A stretch of 64,000 bases of DNA from contig NZ_JACMYC010000001.1 in assembly GCF_014266025.1 (NCBI RefSeq), positions 558,001 to 622,000 on the forward strand, written 5' to 3'. This document shows positions 35,807 to 45,005 of this stretch, in pieces. Below the pieces are notes generated by a model. It was not told where the DNA came from. It made no database searches and saw only the letters and a list, made by a program, of their open reading frames with translations. Numbering within the stretch: the stretch's first letter is position 1; each line of letters starts with the position of its first letter. This stretch comes from Nocardioides deserti. GTDB lineage: Bacteria > Actinomycetota > Actinomycetes > Propionibacteriales > Nocardioidaceae. The position numbers and the translations under genes were made by a program.

Positions 35807-38620
35807 TCAGCCGCGGCCGCGCGTGGGGACGAACCGCACGCTGCCCGACCCCACCTCGAAGACGGCCACGCCGTCGCGCGTGCCGAGGTACCGCGCGTCC
35901 GTGCGTCCGACGGCCCGGTAGGTGGTCCGGTCGGAGGCCGGCAGCTCGACCCGGGCCGTCACGTTGACCGGGACGTCCGCCTCCAGCCGGACGCCGTGCT
36001 GGCTGCGGGTCCAGTCGAGCGAGACGACGCCGCGCTGGGTGGGCACGGAGCCGGATGCGTGCTCCAGACCTGTGGCCGGCGGGGCCAGGACGACGGTCTC
36101 GGCGCCGGGCTCGCCGAGCCGGATGCCGAGCATCGTCTCGATCACGTCGACCGCCGCCTGGGCGCCCCAGCCGTGCGACTGGCTGAAGTTACTGCCGGGG
36201 TCGAGGGTCCAGGCCTCCCAGGTGAAGGTGCCGCCCTGGTCGAGGATGCGTGCCCAGCCCAGGTCGTCGGGATTGGTCAGCAGCCGCAGCACCGCGTCCG
36301 GCCGGCCGGCGTCGGAGAGTGCCTGCAGCAGCCAGTGGGCGGTCATCGGCCCCTGCTTCATGCCCATCGAGGACAGGTGCTCGGCCAGCGCCGGCAGGTC
36401 CTCCTCGGGGGCGACGTCGAACGCCACGGCGTACGACGTCGAGTGCTGGCCGGCGTGCGTCGACTGGGTCCCGTCGGCGTGCAGGCCGTCGACGTAGACG
36501 CCGTCCGGGCGACGCAGCCGGTCGTTCATCGCGCCGACGAGGGCCCGCTCGGAGTCGCGGAGCTCGGCGACCTCGGAAGCAGGACGCCCGACGACCTCCG
36601 CCATGTCTGCGGTGCGGCGCAGGACCTCGACGCCGAGGGCGTTGATGACGGTGCGGGCGGCGGCGTCCATGTCGTAGCCGAACCGCCCCGGCTCCGGCCA
36701 GTCGATGATGCCGTAGCGGTAGGCGCCGCTGCCGCCGGAGAGGTTGGTGACGAGGCCGGCGGTCGGGCCCTCGTCGGGGATGTGGCGCAGCACGTAGCCC
36801 GCGGTCTCCCGGATGGCCGGGTACGCCTCGCGGATGAGGGTCTCGTCGCCCGTGACCTCGTACCAGCGCCAGACCCAGTCGACGAACATCTCGGTGTAGT
36901 CGGGGATGTCACGCTTGCCGTCCCCGTTGGGGTACACGGCGTTGTAGCGGCCGGCGTCGGCGCCGGAGCTCCAGAACCGCTGCTGGGACTGGAGGAACTC
37001 CCGGATCGCCTGGCGGGTCGCGGTCCGCTCGCCGAAGCCCTGCATGGTGGCGTAGGAGATGTTGGCGGCGTCGCCGAGGAACTGACCCTTCTCCCGGGTC
37101 GGCGTGTCCACGAACTGCTCCTGCACCGACCACAGCGCGGATCGCTGCATCATGTCCCAGACCGCATCGAGCGTCGGGTCGCTGCTGGAGAACGTGGCCT
37201 CCGGGCCCTCGACGTCGGTGTGGACGAGGACGGCGGAGACGTCGTCGACCGTGACGTCCTCGCCCGCCTGGGGGATCTCGAGGTAGCGGAACCCGAGGTG
37301 CGTCCAGGCCTCCCACGTCTGCTCGCCGTCGTCCTGGATGTAGGGGAAGGACATGTCGGTCCCCTGGGTGGCGAGCGTGGAGGTCGCGACCCGGCCGTTG
37401 TCGGTCAGCTCGTAGCCGGCGCGCAGCACCACGGTGCGACCCGCGACGCCGTCCTGGAAGCGGACCACAGGACGAGCGGGGACGACCTTCCCGAAGTCGG
37501 CGACCAGCGTGCCGTCGGCCGCGGTGAGGATCCGCTCCGGGGCGATGATCGACTCCTCCATGCGGGTCTCCTGGCCCGAGAGGTGCGTGAACGGCGCGAC
37601 CGGGTGCTGACCCACCACGGTCGCCGGCTGCCAGGAACCCGCGTCGAAGCCGGGCCGGGCCCAGCCGTCGATGACGGCGCGGCCGTCCTGGGCGTCGACA
37701 CGGTCGCCCTCCCCGTTGCGACGGTTGCCGCTCACGAACCGGGTGTCGCGGGTGAGGCGCCAGCTGCCGTCGGTGGTGACGACCTGCCGAGTGCCGTCAG
37801 CGTGCTCGACGACCAGCTTGTGGAGCAGGCCGGGCGCGGCGGCAGGACGACCCTGACCGCTGCCGTACCAGTGGTAGCGGATGCCGATCGCGAGCGTCCG
37901 GCCGGCGGTGACCAGGTCGGTCACGTCGGTGGCCTGGTAGTAGCCCTCGCCCGGGTAGGCGAAGGAGGTCCCGCGGTCGGCGCGCTTCCCGTCGAGGAAC
38001 AGCTCGTAGGTGTGGTTGGCCGCGGTGTACGCGCGGGCCCGGACGACGGGGCTGTCGGCGACGGGGACCTCGGTGCGGGCGAGCGTGTAGTCGTCCGCCT
38101 CGCCGGTCGTGCGGCGGATCCAGGAGGCGCCCTCCCAGTCGCCGTCGCCGATGCCGGTCTCGAAGGTGGCGGGCGCCGACCATCCGGAGGACCGGTCGGT
38201 GACGTCCCAGGTGCGGACGGTCCAGCGGTAGTCGTCCCCGCTGCGCAGGGCCGGCCCGGAGTACTCGACGTGGGACTGCTCGTCGGAGGCGACCTTGCCG
38301 GAGTCCCAGACGGTCCTGCCCGTGCTCGCGTCGAGGACCCGCAGCTGGTAGGCCGTCTGCACCTCGCCCGGGTCGCGGTCCTGCGGCTGCCAGCCGAAGA
38401 GCGGTGCGCCCTCGACGTTCAGCGGGCGGGTCTGGTCATCGACCGTCAGGGCGAGCGGAGCGTCCGGGGCGTGCGCGGCCCGGCCGGGTCCGCCGGTGGC
38501 AGGCGCCACCACGAGGCCGGTCGCTGCGAGCGTGCCGGTGACGGCCGCCGCGGCGAGCCACGCGGCGCTGCGCCGTCCGCGGCCGACCGGTCGTGCGGAG
38601 GTGGGGGGAGTGGCGTTCAT
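35807..38620 (-). CDS. secreted GH78 alpha-L-rhamnosidase
   Basis: 937 residues with a signal peptide (RRSAAWLAAAAVTGTLAATG, Ala-x-Ala near residue 50). Then a fibronectin-like N-terminal domain (QTAYQLRVLDASTGRTVWDS), a carbohydrate-binding-like region, and the (alpha/alpha)6 catalytic domain with VDTPTREKGQFLGDAANISY, IPDYTEMFVDWVWRWYEVTG and GTFTWEAWTLDPGSNFSQSH, the GH78 landmarks, followed by a C-terminal beta domain. It should release rhamnose from plant or microbial glycosides outside the cell. ATG at 38620 follows GAGAGGA. A LacI-type palindrome is 125 bases upstream. No sugar transporter or rhamnose catabolic gene is adjacent. Confidence 0.92.
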   Translation of the reverse strand: MNATPPTSARPVGRGRRSAAWLAAAAVTGTLAATGLVVAPATGGPGRAAHAPDAPLALTVDDQTRPLNVEGAPLFGWQPQDRDPGEVQTAYQLRVLDASTGRTVWDSGKVASDEQSHVEYSGPALRSGDDYRWTVRTWDVTDRSSGWSAPATFETGIGDGDWEGASWIRRTTGEADDYTLARTEVPVADSPVVRARAYTAANHTYELFLDGKRADRGTSFAYPGEGYYQATDVTDLVTAGRTLAIGIRYHWYGSGQGRPAAAPGLLHKLVVEHADGTRQVVTTDGSWRLTRDTRFVSGNRRNGEGDRVDAQDGRAVIDGWARPGFDAGSWQPATVVGQHPVAPFTHLSGQETRMEESIIAPERILTAADGTLVADFGKVVPARPVVRFQDGVAGRTVVLRAGYELTDNGRVATSTLATQGTDMSFPYIQDDGEQTWEAWTHLGFRYLEIPQAGEDVTVDDVSAVLVHTDVEGPEATFSSSDPTLDAVWDMMQRSALWSVQEQFVDTPTREKGQFLGDAANISYATMQGFGERTATRQAIREFLQSQQRFWSSGADAGRYNAVYPNGDGKRDIPDYTEMFVDWVWRWYEVTGDETLIREAYPAIRETAGYVLRHIPDEGPTAGLVTNLSGGSGAYRYGIIDWPEPGRFGYDMDAAARTVINALGVEVLRRTADMAEVVGRPASEVAELRDSERALVGAMNDRLRRPDGVYVDGLHADGTQSTHAGQHSTSYAVAFDVAPEEDLPALAEHLSSMGMKQGPMTAHWLLQALSDAGRPDAVLRLLTNPDDLGWARILDQGGTFTWEAWTLDPGSNFSQSHGWGAQAAVDVIETMLGIRLGEPGAETVVLAPPATGLEHASGSVPTQRGVVSLDWTRSQHGVRLEADVPVNVTARVELPASDRTTYRAVGRTDARYLGTRDGVAVFEVGSGSVRFVPTRGRG

Positions 38621-38744
38621 CTGCGTCCTCTCGGGTGCCGCAGGGGGAGGCGGCACGTCAGGAGCGCGCGGGCCCGGCACGCGAGGGGTCGCGAGGGCGC
38701 ACCAAGGCGCCGCCCGACACCGCGTCGTCCCGAGACCGGCGCCC

Positions 38745-38762
38745 GATTGAAACCTTTCAATC
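38745..38762. promoter_or_regulatory. LacI-family-like operator upstream of the rhamnosidase
   Basis: GATTGAAACCTTTCAATC has perfect 8-base arms around a CC centre, very close to the TTGAAA-N2-TTTCAA form recognised by many LacI-type sugar repressors. It is AT-rich in GC-rich surroundings and lies before the secreted rhamnosidase gene. No LacI gene is present in the window. Confidence 0.6.
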
Positions 38763-38884
38763 CTGGCATCAACGACGCTAATGTGGTGACGGCGGTCACG
38801 TCAAGGACGGCAACGGCTGAGCCGGGAACGACGAAGCCCCCGCCGGCCAGGCCGGAGGGGCCTTCGTTCGAGGAGCAACTTCTG

Positions 38885-38970
38885 TGTCCGAGGGGGGACT
38901 TGAACCCCCACGCCCTAATACGGGCACTAGCACCTCAAGCTAGCGCGTCTGCCAATTCCGCCACCCGGAC
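38885..38970 (-). tRNA. tRNA-Leu (anticodon GAG)
   Basis: Acceptor strands GTCCGGG and CTCGGAC pair with one G-T. The D-arm region GGCGGAATTGGCAGACGC, anticodon stem CTAGC/GCTAG around TTGAGGT (GAG), a long variable arm and T-arm GGGGGTTCAAGTCCCCC are all present, as expected for a class II leucine tRNA. 86 bases with an A discriminator; CCA is not encoded. Confidence 0.95.
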
Positions 38971-39048
38971 GAGTGCGGAGAAAAAGTACTACAGAGGTGT
39001 CGTCCCGACCGAATCGGGCCCCTCGCGGGCCGGTGTCATGCTGGGCCC

Positions 39049-40383
39049 ATGACGAGCTCCGAGGCGTCCGACCAGCAGCGCTCCTACGACCCCGCCGCCG
39101 AGGTCGTCGAGGTGTGCCGCGACCTGATCCGCATCGACACCTCCAACTACGGCGACGCCGAGGGCCCGGGTGAGCGCAAAGCCGCCGAGCACGTCGCGAC
39201 GCTGCTCGACGAGGTCGGCATCACCTGCGAGGTCATCGAGTCCGAGCCGGGTCGCACCTCGCTGGTGGCCCGGTGGGGCGGTGCCGACCCGAGCCGCACC
39301 GACGCGCTGCTGCTCCACGGCCACCTCGACGTCGTGCCGGCGGCGGCGGAGGACTGGCAGGTCGACCCGTTCTCCGGCGAGGTCCAGGACGGGTACGTGT
39401 GGGGCCGCGGCGCGGTCGACATGAAGGACTTCGACGCGATGCTGCTCTCCGTCGTCCGCGCCCGGCAGCAGGCCGGCGAGGTGCCGGACCGCCCGGTCGT
39501 GCTGGCGTTCACCGCGGACGAGGAGGCCGGCGGCCACAAGGGCGCCCAGGTCATCGTCGAGCAGCACGCCGACCTGCTCGAGGGTGTCACCGAGGCCGTC
39601 GGCGAGGTGGGTGGCTTCTCCGCCACCGTCCGCGGCCGCCGTGTCTACCTCATCGAGGCCGCCGAGAAGGGCATGGCCTGGATGAAGCTGACCGCCCGCG
39701 GCCGCGCCGGCCACGGCTCGATGATCAACACCGACAACGCCGTCACCCGGCTCAGCGCCGCCGTCGCCCGGATCGGCGCGCACCAGTGGCCGGTCCGGCT
39801 CACGCCGACGATGGAGGTGCTGCTCGCCACCGTCGCCGACCTCGCCGGCACCGAGGTGACGCCGGAGAACGCGCCGGCGCTCATCGAGGAGTTCGGCGGC
39901 GCCGCCCGGATGCTCGGCGCGGTCATCAGCAACACGACCAACCCGACGATGCTGTCGGCCGGCTACAAGGTCAACGTGATCCCGACCGAGGCCACGGCGT
40001 ACGTCGACGGGCGGTTCCTGCCCGGCTTCGAGGACGAGTTCTTCTCGACCCTGGCCGAGCTGACCGGCGAGGGCGTCGAGATCGAGCACGTCTCGCACCA
40101 GCAGCCCTGGGAGACGCCGTACGACGGGGACCTCGTCGCCGCGATGACCCGCTCGATCCTCGCCGAGGACGACGACGCCGTGGTCGCGCCGTACCTCATG
40201 AGCGGCGGCACCGACGCCAAGCACTTCCGCAAGCTCGGCATGCGCTCCTACGGCTTCGCGCCGCTGCGCCTCCCGGCCGACCTCGACTTCACCGCACTGT
40301 TCCACGGCGTTGACGAGCGGGTGCCCGTCGACGCGCTGGAGTTCGGCGCGCGGGTCTTCGACCGGTTCCTCGACCAGGTCTGA
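39049..40383 (+). CDS. M20-family metallopeptidase
   Basis: 444 residues, cytoplasmic. Two-zinc hydrolase of the ArgE/DapE/CPG2 group: metal and catalytic motifs LLLHGHLDVVPA, GRGAVDMKDFDAML, AFTADEEAGG and the C-terminal LMSGGTDAKHFRKLG, with the lid/dimerisation domain from about residue 200 (TARGRAGHGSMI). The substrate could be a dipeptide or an N-acyl amino acid and cannot be chosen from sequence. Monocistronic; converges with the DUF5703 gene with only 18 bases between. Confidence 0.92.
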   Translation: MTSSEASDQQRSYDPAAEVVEVCRDLIRIDTSNYGDAEGPGERKAAEHVATLLDEVGITCEVIESEPGRTSLVARWGGADPSRTDALLLHGHLDVVPAAAEDWQVDPFSGEVQDGYVWGRGAVDMKDFDAMLLSVVRARQQAGEVPDRPVVLAFTADEEAGGHKGAQVIVEQHADLLEGVTEAVGEVGGFSATVRGRRVYLIEAAEKGMAWMKLTARGRAGHGSMINTDNAVTRLSAAVARIGAHQWPVRLTPTMEVLLATVADLAGTEVTPENAPALIEEFGGAARMLGAVISNTTNPTMLSAGYKVNVIPTEATAYVDGRFLPGFEDEFFSTLAELTGEGVEIEHVSHQQPWETPYDGDLVAAMTRSILAEDDDAVVAPYLMSGGTDAKHFRKLGMRSYGFAPLRLPADLDFTALFHGVDERVPVDALEFGARVFDRFLDQV

Positions 40384-40401
40384 GGACCGGCGCGTCCCGG
40401 C

Positions 40402-40620
40402 TCAGGCGGTGCGGACCGCCCGGATGATCTTGCGCCGCAGGATGACCCGGCGGGTGCCGTCGGGGGTGATCCGGACGCGGTCGAGCTCCCAGCCGCCGTG
40501 CTCGGCGCGCTCGACCAGCAGCTTGGTGACGACGTTGCGGGAGAACTCGCGGGAGAACGTGACCTTGTCGAACTCCCACTCGACCCCGCGGTTCAGCGGC
40601 AGACGGTGGACCCGAGACAT
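40402..40620 (-). CDS. DUF5703 small protein
   Basis: 72 residues: RGVEWEFDKVTFSREFSRNV, LVERAEHGGWELDRVRITPDG, ending in a basic RRVILRRKIIRAVRTA. This matches a short conserved actinobacterial family (DUF5703) of unknown function, in which a Trp-Glu-Leu segment before a basic tail is typical. ATG at 40620; four bases separate it from the end of the aldo/keto reductase gene, so they are co-transcribed. Confidence 0.8.
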   Translation of the reverse strand: MSRVHRLPLNRGVEWEFDKVTFSREFSRNVVTKLLVERAEHGGWELDRVRITPDGTRRVILRRKIIRAVRTA

Positions 40621-40624
40621 GCCG

Positions 40625-41572
40625 TCATTCTCCGGACACGTCGTCGAGCGCCTCGACGATCTCGGCTGGCAGGACGAGGCCGTCGGTGCCGAGCGCGCCG
40701 CGCAGCTGCGCGGCCGTGCGGGCGCCGACGATCGGGGCGGTGACGCCGGGCTGGTCGCGCACCCACACGAGGGCGACCTCGAGCGGCGTCCAGCCGAGGC
40801 CGTCGGCGGCACGGGCGACGGCCTCGACGATCCTGGCCGAGCGGTCGTCGAGGTAGGTGCCGACGAAGCCGGCGAAGTGCGACGAGGCGGCGCGGGAGTC
40901 CGAGGGCGTGCCGGAGCGGTACTTGCCGGTCAGCACCCCGCGACCCAGCGGTGACCAGGGCAGCACCCCGAGGCCGAGCGCCTCGCAGGCCGGGAGCACC
41001 TCGGCCTCGACGGCGCGGTTGAGCAGGGAGTACTCCACCTGGGTCGAGGCGATGACCGCCCGACCGGGCACGGCGCGCTGCCACGTGGCGGCCTGGGCGG
41101 TCTGCCAGCCGGAGTAGTTCGAGACCCCGACGTACGACGCCCGGCCCGACGACACCGCGATGTCGAGCGCCGACAGCGTCTCCTCCAGCGGCGTCTCGTC
41201 GGACCAGATGTGCACCTGCCACAGGTCGACGTGGTCGACGCCGAGCCGCTTCAACGAACCGTCGAGCGTGGTGAGCAGGTGGCCGCGGGAGGTGTTGTAC
41301 TCCCGGCCGCCCCGCCGCGCGCTGATGCCGGCCTTCGTCGCCAGCACGACCTCGTCGCGGGTGACGACGTCGCCGAGGAGCGAGCCGATGAGCTCCTCCG
41401 ACGCGCCGCCGCCGTACCCGGCCGCCGTGTCGAGCAGCGTGCCGCCCGCCTCGGCGTACGCCACGAGCTGGTCGCGCGCCTCGTGCTCGTCGGTGTCGCG
41501 ACCCCACGTCATCGTGCCAAGACCCAGGCGCGAGACCTTCAAGCCGGTGGCACCCAGAGACCTGTGCTGCAT
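40625..41572 (-). CDS. aldo/keto reductase
   Basis: 315 residues, NADPH-dependent (beta/alpha)8 barrel. Begins MQHRSLGATGLKVSRLGLGT and carries LLDTAAGYGGGASEELIG (catalytic Asp and Tyr), VLATKAG (catalytic Lys), VDLWQVHIW (catalytic His) and the cofactor region LPWSPLGRGVLTGKYRSG. Closest in style to the YakC/aryl-alcohol-dehydrogenase-like group. Substrate unknown. Shares an operon with DUF5703 and is divergent from uppP. Confidence 0.92.
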   Translation of the reverse strand: MQHRSLGATGLKVSRLGLGTMTWGRDTDEHEARDQLVAYAEAGGTLLDTAAGYGGGASEELIGSLLGDVVTRDEVVLATKAGISARRGGREYNTSRGHLLTTLDGSLKRLGVDHVDLWQVHIWSDETPLEETLSALDIAVSSGRASYVGVSNYSGWQTAQAATWQRAVPGRAVIASTQVEYSLLNRAVEAEVLPACEALGLGVLPWSPLGRGVLTGKYRSGTPSDSRAASSHFAGFVGTYLDDRSARIVEAVARAADGLGWTPLEVALVWVRDQPGVTAPIVGARTAAQLRGALGTDGLVLPAEIVEALDDVSGE

Positions 41573-41646
41573 GGCGACAAGGTAGTGGGCGACGCCCCGG
41601 ACGCCGTGCCCGGCTCGCGGGACCGGTGTCCGTAGGATCGGCGCCC

Positions 41647-42471
41647 GTGTGGGACTTCCTCAAGGCCGTCGTGCTCGGCACGATCCAGGGACTGACCGAG
41701 TTCCTCCCGATCTCGAGCAGCGCCCACCTGCGGATCTTCCCCGAGCTCTTCGGGTGGGGGGACCCCGGAGCGGCCTTCACCGCGGTGATCCAGATCGGGA
41801 CCGAGCTGGCCGTCCTCATCTACTTCCGCCACGACATCTGGCGGATCGCGTCGGCGTGGCTGCGGTCGCTGGTCAAGCCGGAGCACCGCGGCAGCCTCGA
41901 CGCCCGGATGGGCTGGTTCATCATCATCGGCTCGCTGCCGATCGTGCTGCTGGGCATCGCGCTGAAGGACGTCATCGAGTCCGACTTCCGCAGCCTGTGG
42001 ATCATCGGCACCACGCTGATCGTGCTCGGCATCGTGCTCGGCATCGCCGACCGGATGAGCGCCTCGAACAAGACCATCAAGCAGATGAACCTGCGCGACG
42101 CGGTCCTCATGGGGCTCGCCCAGGCGTGCGCGCTCGTCCCCGGCGTCAGCCGCTCGGGCGCGACCATCTCGATGGGCCGGATCCTCGGCTACGAGCGCGA
42201 GGCCGCCACCCGCTACGCGTTCCTGCTCGCGATCCCCGCCGTCGTCGGCGCCGGGCTGTTCGAGCTGAAGGAGATCCCGCACGGGGACAACACCTACGGC
42301 TGGGGCCCGACGATCACCGCGACGATCGTGTCGTTCGTCGTCGGGTACGCCGCCATCGCGTGGCTCCTGCGGTACGTCTCGACCCGCTCCTACGCGCCGT
42401 TCGTGCTCTACCGCGTCGGGCTGGGCGCCCTCGTGCTGGTGCTCGTCGGCACCGGCGTGCTCGCCGCCTGA
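41647..42471 (+). CDS. uppP: undecaprenyl-diphosphatase
   Basis: 274-residue polytopic membrane enzyme that dephosphorylates undecaprenyl pyrophosphate to recycle the lipid carrier of cell-wall synthesis; its loss gives bacitracin sensitivity in other bacteria. Signatures QGLTEFLPISSSAHLRI (N-terminal Glu-rich motif) and PGVSRSGATISMG (Arg/Ser motif) are intact, with about eight hydrophobic segments. GTG at 41647 gives the normal start WDFLKAVVLGTIQG; an upstream GTG at 41626 would add seven residues. Converges with a small membrane protein gene. Confidence 0.95.
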   Translation: MWDFLKAVVLGTIQGLTEFLPISSSAHLRIFPELFGWGDPGAAFTAVIQIGTELAVLIYFRHDIWRIASAWLRSLVKPEHRGSLDARMGWFIIIGSLPIVLLGIALKDVIESDFRSLWIIGTTLIVLGIVLGIADRMSASNKTIKQMNLRDAVLMGLAQACALVPGVSRSGATISMGRILGYEREAATRYAFLLAIPAVVGAGLFELKEIPHGDNTYGWGPTITATIVSFVVGYAAIAWLLRYVSTRSYAPFVLYRVGLGALVLVLVGTGVLAA

Positions 42472-42489
42472 CCCTCGGCCGGGGTCGAG

Positions 42490-42807
42490 TCAGCCGCTGG
42501 CCGCCCCGCCGTCGCCGCAGCCACCACCACCATCGGTGCCGGTCGCCGCGGCCGCGCTCCAGTCCGCTCCGTGCAGCCCCCGCGGCCGGGCCGCCCCCGG
42601 CAGCGGGGAGAGCACCGCGGCCATGAGCAGCGCGCCGAGCGCCACGGCGACCACCCCGCTCCCGACGACCACCGACGCCCTGGCAGCGTCGTCCGCGGCA
42701 AGGGCAGCGACCACGCAGGCGCTGAGCGCGGCTGCGGCGACGACGGCGAACACGGCCCACGGCAACCTCGGCCGGAGCACGCTGGTGACGCCTCGAGGGT
42801 CGCTCAT
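42490..42807 (-). CDS. small two-TM membrane protein with Gly/Cys tail
   Basis: 105 residues. After MSDPRGVTSVLRPRLP come two hydrophobic segments (WAVFAVVAAAALSACVVAAL and ASVVVGSGVVAVALGALLMA) and a tail ending GTDGGGGCGDGGAASG. I do not recognise a family. The Gly-rich tail with one Cys is probably flexible and cytoplasmic. ATG at 42807. It ends 19 bases from the uppP stop on the other strand. Confidence 0.65.
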   Translation of the reverse strand: MSDPRGVTSVLRPRLPWAVFAVVAAAALSACVVAALAADDAARASVVVGSGVVAVALGALLMAAVLSPLPGAARPRGLHGADWSAAAATGTDGGGGCGDGGAASG

Positions 42808-42947
42808 GCCCTGAGTGTGCGCCGGTCGGGCCCGGTTGGCCAGAGCCACTTTTCCACGCCCAGCGACGTGCGACGGCGATCGATGACGCCGTGCCTCGGG
42901 GACTGGCGTCGACCTGACCGTGGTGCGCTGGAGCGGTGAAGAGCAGG

Positions 42948-43271
42948 TCAGTCGCAGAGCGATCTCCCCGCGTCGACCAAGGGCGACAGGTCTCTGCGCC
43001 CATGGCGTTGCTCGGGGTCGGTCGCCCACAGTCGCCGGAAGCCCGAGTGGGCGTCGCCCGGACCGGAGATGTCGTCGATGCGGAAGGCACTGCCCTCGAC
43101 CTGCACCAAGACGGTTGCGTCGTCGTAAGTCAGCAGAGCCGAATCGACCGTCAGCGGCCAAGCGCTCCCGAGGTCATCACTGCGGACCCGCTCGGTCTCG
43201 CCCAAGCCCTTGTCCGAGGAGCACGCGGCGAGCACCGGCCCGATGATCAGGACAGCAAGCAGGCAGCGCAC
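42948..43271 (-). CDS. putative DUF2511-like lipoprotein
   Basis: 107 residues from GTG at 43271. Signal [20 protein letters not shown] has a lipobox with Cys17. The mature domain reads [35 protein letters not shown], which fits the small DUF2511/YebY-like extracytoplasmic family. Function unknown. It faces a divergent hypothetical gene. Confidence 0.7.
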
Positions 43272-43373
43272 GGCGAAACGCTACGCCCACGTGGGACAGG
43301 TTTCTCGAAGCGCCTGTCCCAGTTGCGGCGCTGCCCGGTGCAGTGGGGCGGCACCGCGCGCATACTGCCGCCC

Positions 43374-43733
43374 ATGGGCGCGGCGCGCGAACAGATCCCG
43401 CGAAGCCTCGTAGAGGCCCTCTGGCGCGACCTCATGGAATTCCTCTCCGGGGTCGCCTGGGTCGAGCGCCTCGATGAGTCGCGAACCATCATCAGGTTCC
43501 GGGCCGGCGAGAAAGAAGTGCTCGCCTTCGGGCCGACCGAGTGGGCCCACTTCGTCGCTCATGGCTTCGCAGGCGCAGCGCCCGGGGTCGGGGCGCTCTA
43601 CGACCCAGCCATCTCGGGCAGCGCGATCGACGAGCTGATGGAGACGCTGGGGAGCAAAGGATCGCCGGTCGTCGTGCGCGAGGGGCAACTTGTGGTTGAT
43701 CCCGCTCGGAGCAGCCGCACAGGGCTGAGGTGA
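43374..43733 (+). CDS. hypothetical cytoplasmic protein
   Basis: 119 residues from ATG at 43374. Sequence is plausible as a globular protein ([60 protein letters not shown]) with no membrane segment or known motif. A minus-strand frame over the same DNA is less protein-like. I do not recognise a family. It is followed by a repeat-rich convergent gap. Confidence 0.55.
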
Positions 43734-43764
43734 GCCACAGCCGACGGGACGACCTCGGACGCGG

Positions 43765-43838
43765 CGGACGTACCGAACCTGTCCGCGCGCGACGTTCCCG
43801 CAGGTCGCGATGGCCGCTGGCGCACTTCGGTACGTCCG
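43765..43838. repeat. 13-base perfect inverted repeat with 48-base loop
   Basis: CGGACGTACCGAA (43765-43777) is answered exactly by TTCGGTACGTCCG (43826-43838). It lies in the convergent gap between the hypothetical gene and corA, beside the dispersed 48-base element, so it may belong to the same inserted sequence. Confidence 0.6.
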
Positions 43839-43890
43839 TACGCATCGGAGGCGGACGGCGCTGCCGGCCTCACAGGGGGCCGGTCGTCAC

Positions 43891-43938
43891 GGTCGTGTGC
43901 CTGACGACGCGCTGGCGTGCGTCCTCAGGCACACGACC
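43891..43938. repeat. 48-base inverted repeat, copy 2 (also at 11507-11554)
   Basis: GGTCGTGTGCCTGACGACGC faces GCGTCCTCAGGCACACGACC with one mismatch in the arms. Same length, same arms and similar GC loop as copy 1. It sits downstream of corA between convergent genes. Confidence 0.7.
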
Positions 43939-43981
43939 CCATCCCAGCCTCGACCGACGGCCGCGAGAAAGCAGCAGCGAC

Positions 43982-44962
43982 TCACAACCAGCCCGACCGC
44001 TTGAAGAAGACCCACAGGACCGCCGACGAGCCGAACATCAGCGCCAGGGCGAAGACGTAGCCGAAGGTCCAGTGCAGCTCGGGCATGTGGTCGAAGTTCA
44101 TGCCGTAGATGCCGGCGATCAGCGTCGGCACGACGACGAGGGCGGCGCCGGCGGAGATCTTGCGCATGTCGTCGTTCTGCTGGACCGATATCCGCGCCAG
44201 GTGGGCGTCGAACGCCGAGGACAGGAGCGTCTCGAGGTTGTCGACGACCTCGCCGACCTGGCCGAGGTGGTCGAGCACGTCGCGGAAGAACGGCGCCGCG
44301 CCGGCGTCGATGCCGTCGACCTCGCCGGCGGCGAGCCGGCGCATCGGGTCGCGCAGCGGCTGGACCGCGCGACGCACCTCGGCGATCTCCCGCTTGAGGA
44401 CGTAGATGCGGACCGAGTCGTCGCTGCGGGTGGGGGAGAAGACCGAGTCCTCGACCTCGTCGACGTCCTGCTGGAGCTCGTCGGCGACGTCCCGGTAGGC
44501 GTCGACGACGGTGTCGCACACGGCGTACACGACCGCAGAGGGTCCGTGGTCCAGCACGGCCTGCTGCGACTCGAGGAACTGCCGGGCCGACTGCAGCTCC
44601 GACCCCTCGCCGTGGCGGACGGTGACGACGAAGTCCCGGCCCACGAACATGTTGATCTCGCCGGTCTCGACGGCGTCGTCCTCGTCGACGTACCAGAGCG
44701 TCTTGAGCACCAGGAACAGGCTGTCGGCGTACCGCTCGAGCTTCGGCCGCTGGTGCGCCTTGACCGCGTCCTCGACGGCGAGGGGGTGCAGGTCGAACGC
44801 CTCGGCCACCCGCGCGAGCTCCTCGGCATCGGGCTGGTGCAGCCCCAGCCAGACGAAGTCGCCCTCGTCGCGGACCTCCCGCCGCAGCAGGGAGTAGTCC
44901 TGCGGTCCGCAGTCGACGGGGACCCGCGAGCCGTGACGGTACAGCGCGCTGTCGACGATCAC
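43982..44962 (-). CDS. corA: CorA-family magnesium/divalent-cation channel
   Basis: 326 residues. A large cytoplasmic N-terminal domain (FVWLGLHQPDAEELARVAEA, HPLAVEDAVKAHQRPKLERY) and long helix lead to two C-terminal membrane segments. The selectivity signature GMNFDHMPEL lies between them (YGMNFDHMPELHW), and the tail KRSGWL is basic. It forms a pentameric Mg2+ (or Co2+) uptake channel; cobalt supply would suit a B12 producer but that is speculation. GTG at 44962 chosen. Divergent from the phosphatase gene. Confidence 0.92.
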   Translation of the reverse strand: MIVDSALYRHGSRVPVDCGPQDYSLLRREVRDEGDFVWLGLHQPDAEELARVAEAFDLHPLAVEDAVKAHQRPKLERYADSLFLVLKTLWYVDEDDAVETGEINMFVGRDFVVTVRHGEGSELQSARQFLESQQAVLDHGPSAVVYAVCDTVVDAYRDVADELQQDVDEVEDSVFSPTRSDDSVRIYVLKREIAEVRRAVQPLRDPMRRLAAGEVDGIDAGAAPFFRDVLDHLGQVGEVVDNLETLLSSAFDAHLARISVQQNDDMRKISAGAALVVVPTLIAGIYGMNFDHMPELHWTFGYVFALALMFGSSAVLWVFFKRSGWL

Positions 44963-45005
44963 GCCCGGAACGGTAGCGCCGCGGTGACCAGTAGTGTTCG
45001 ACGCC

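Noticed and set aside
43281..43688. Minus-strand frame of 135 residues opposite the hypothetical gene at 43374
   Set aside because: Low-quality composition rich in Arg/Gly/Asp with no motif. The plus-strand frame looks more like a folded protein, though confidence there is also moderate.
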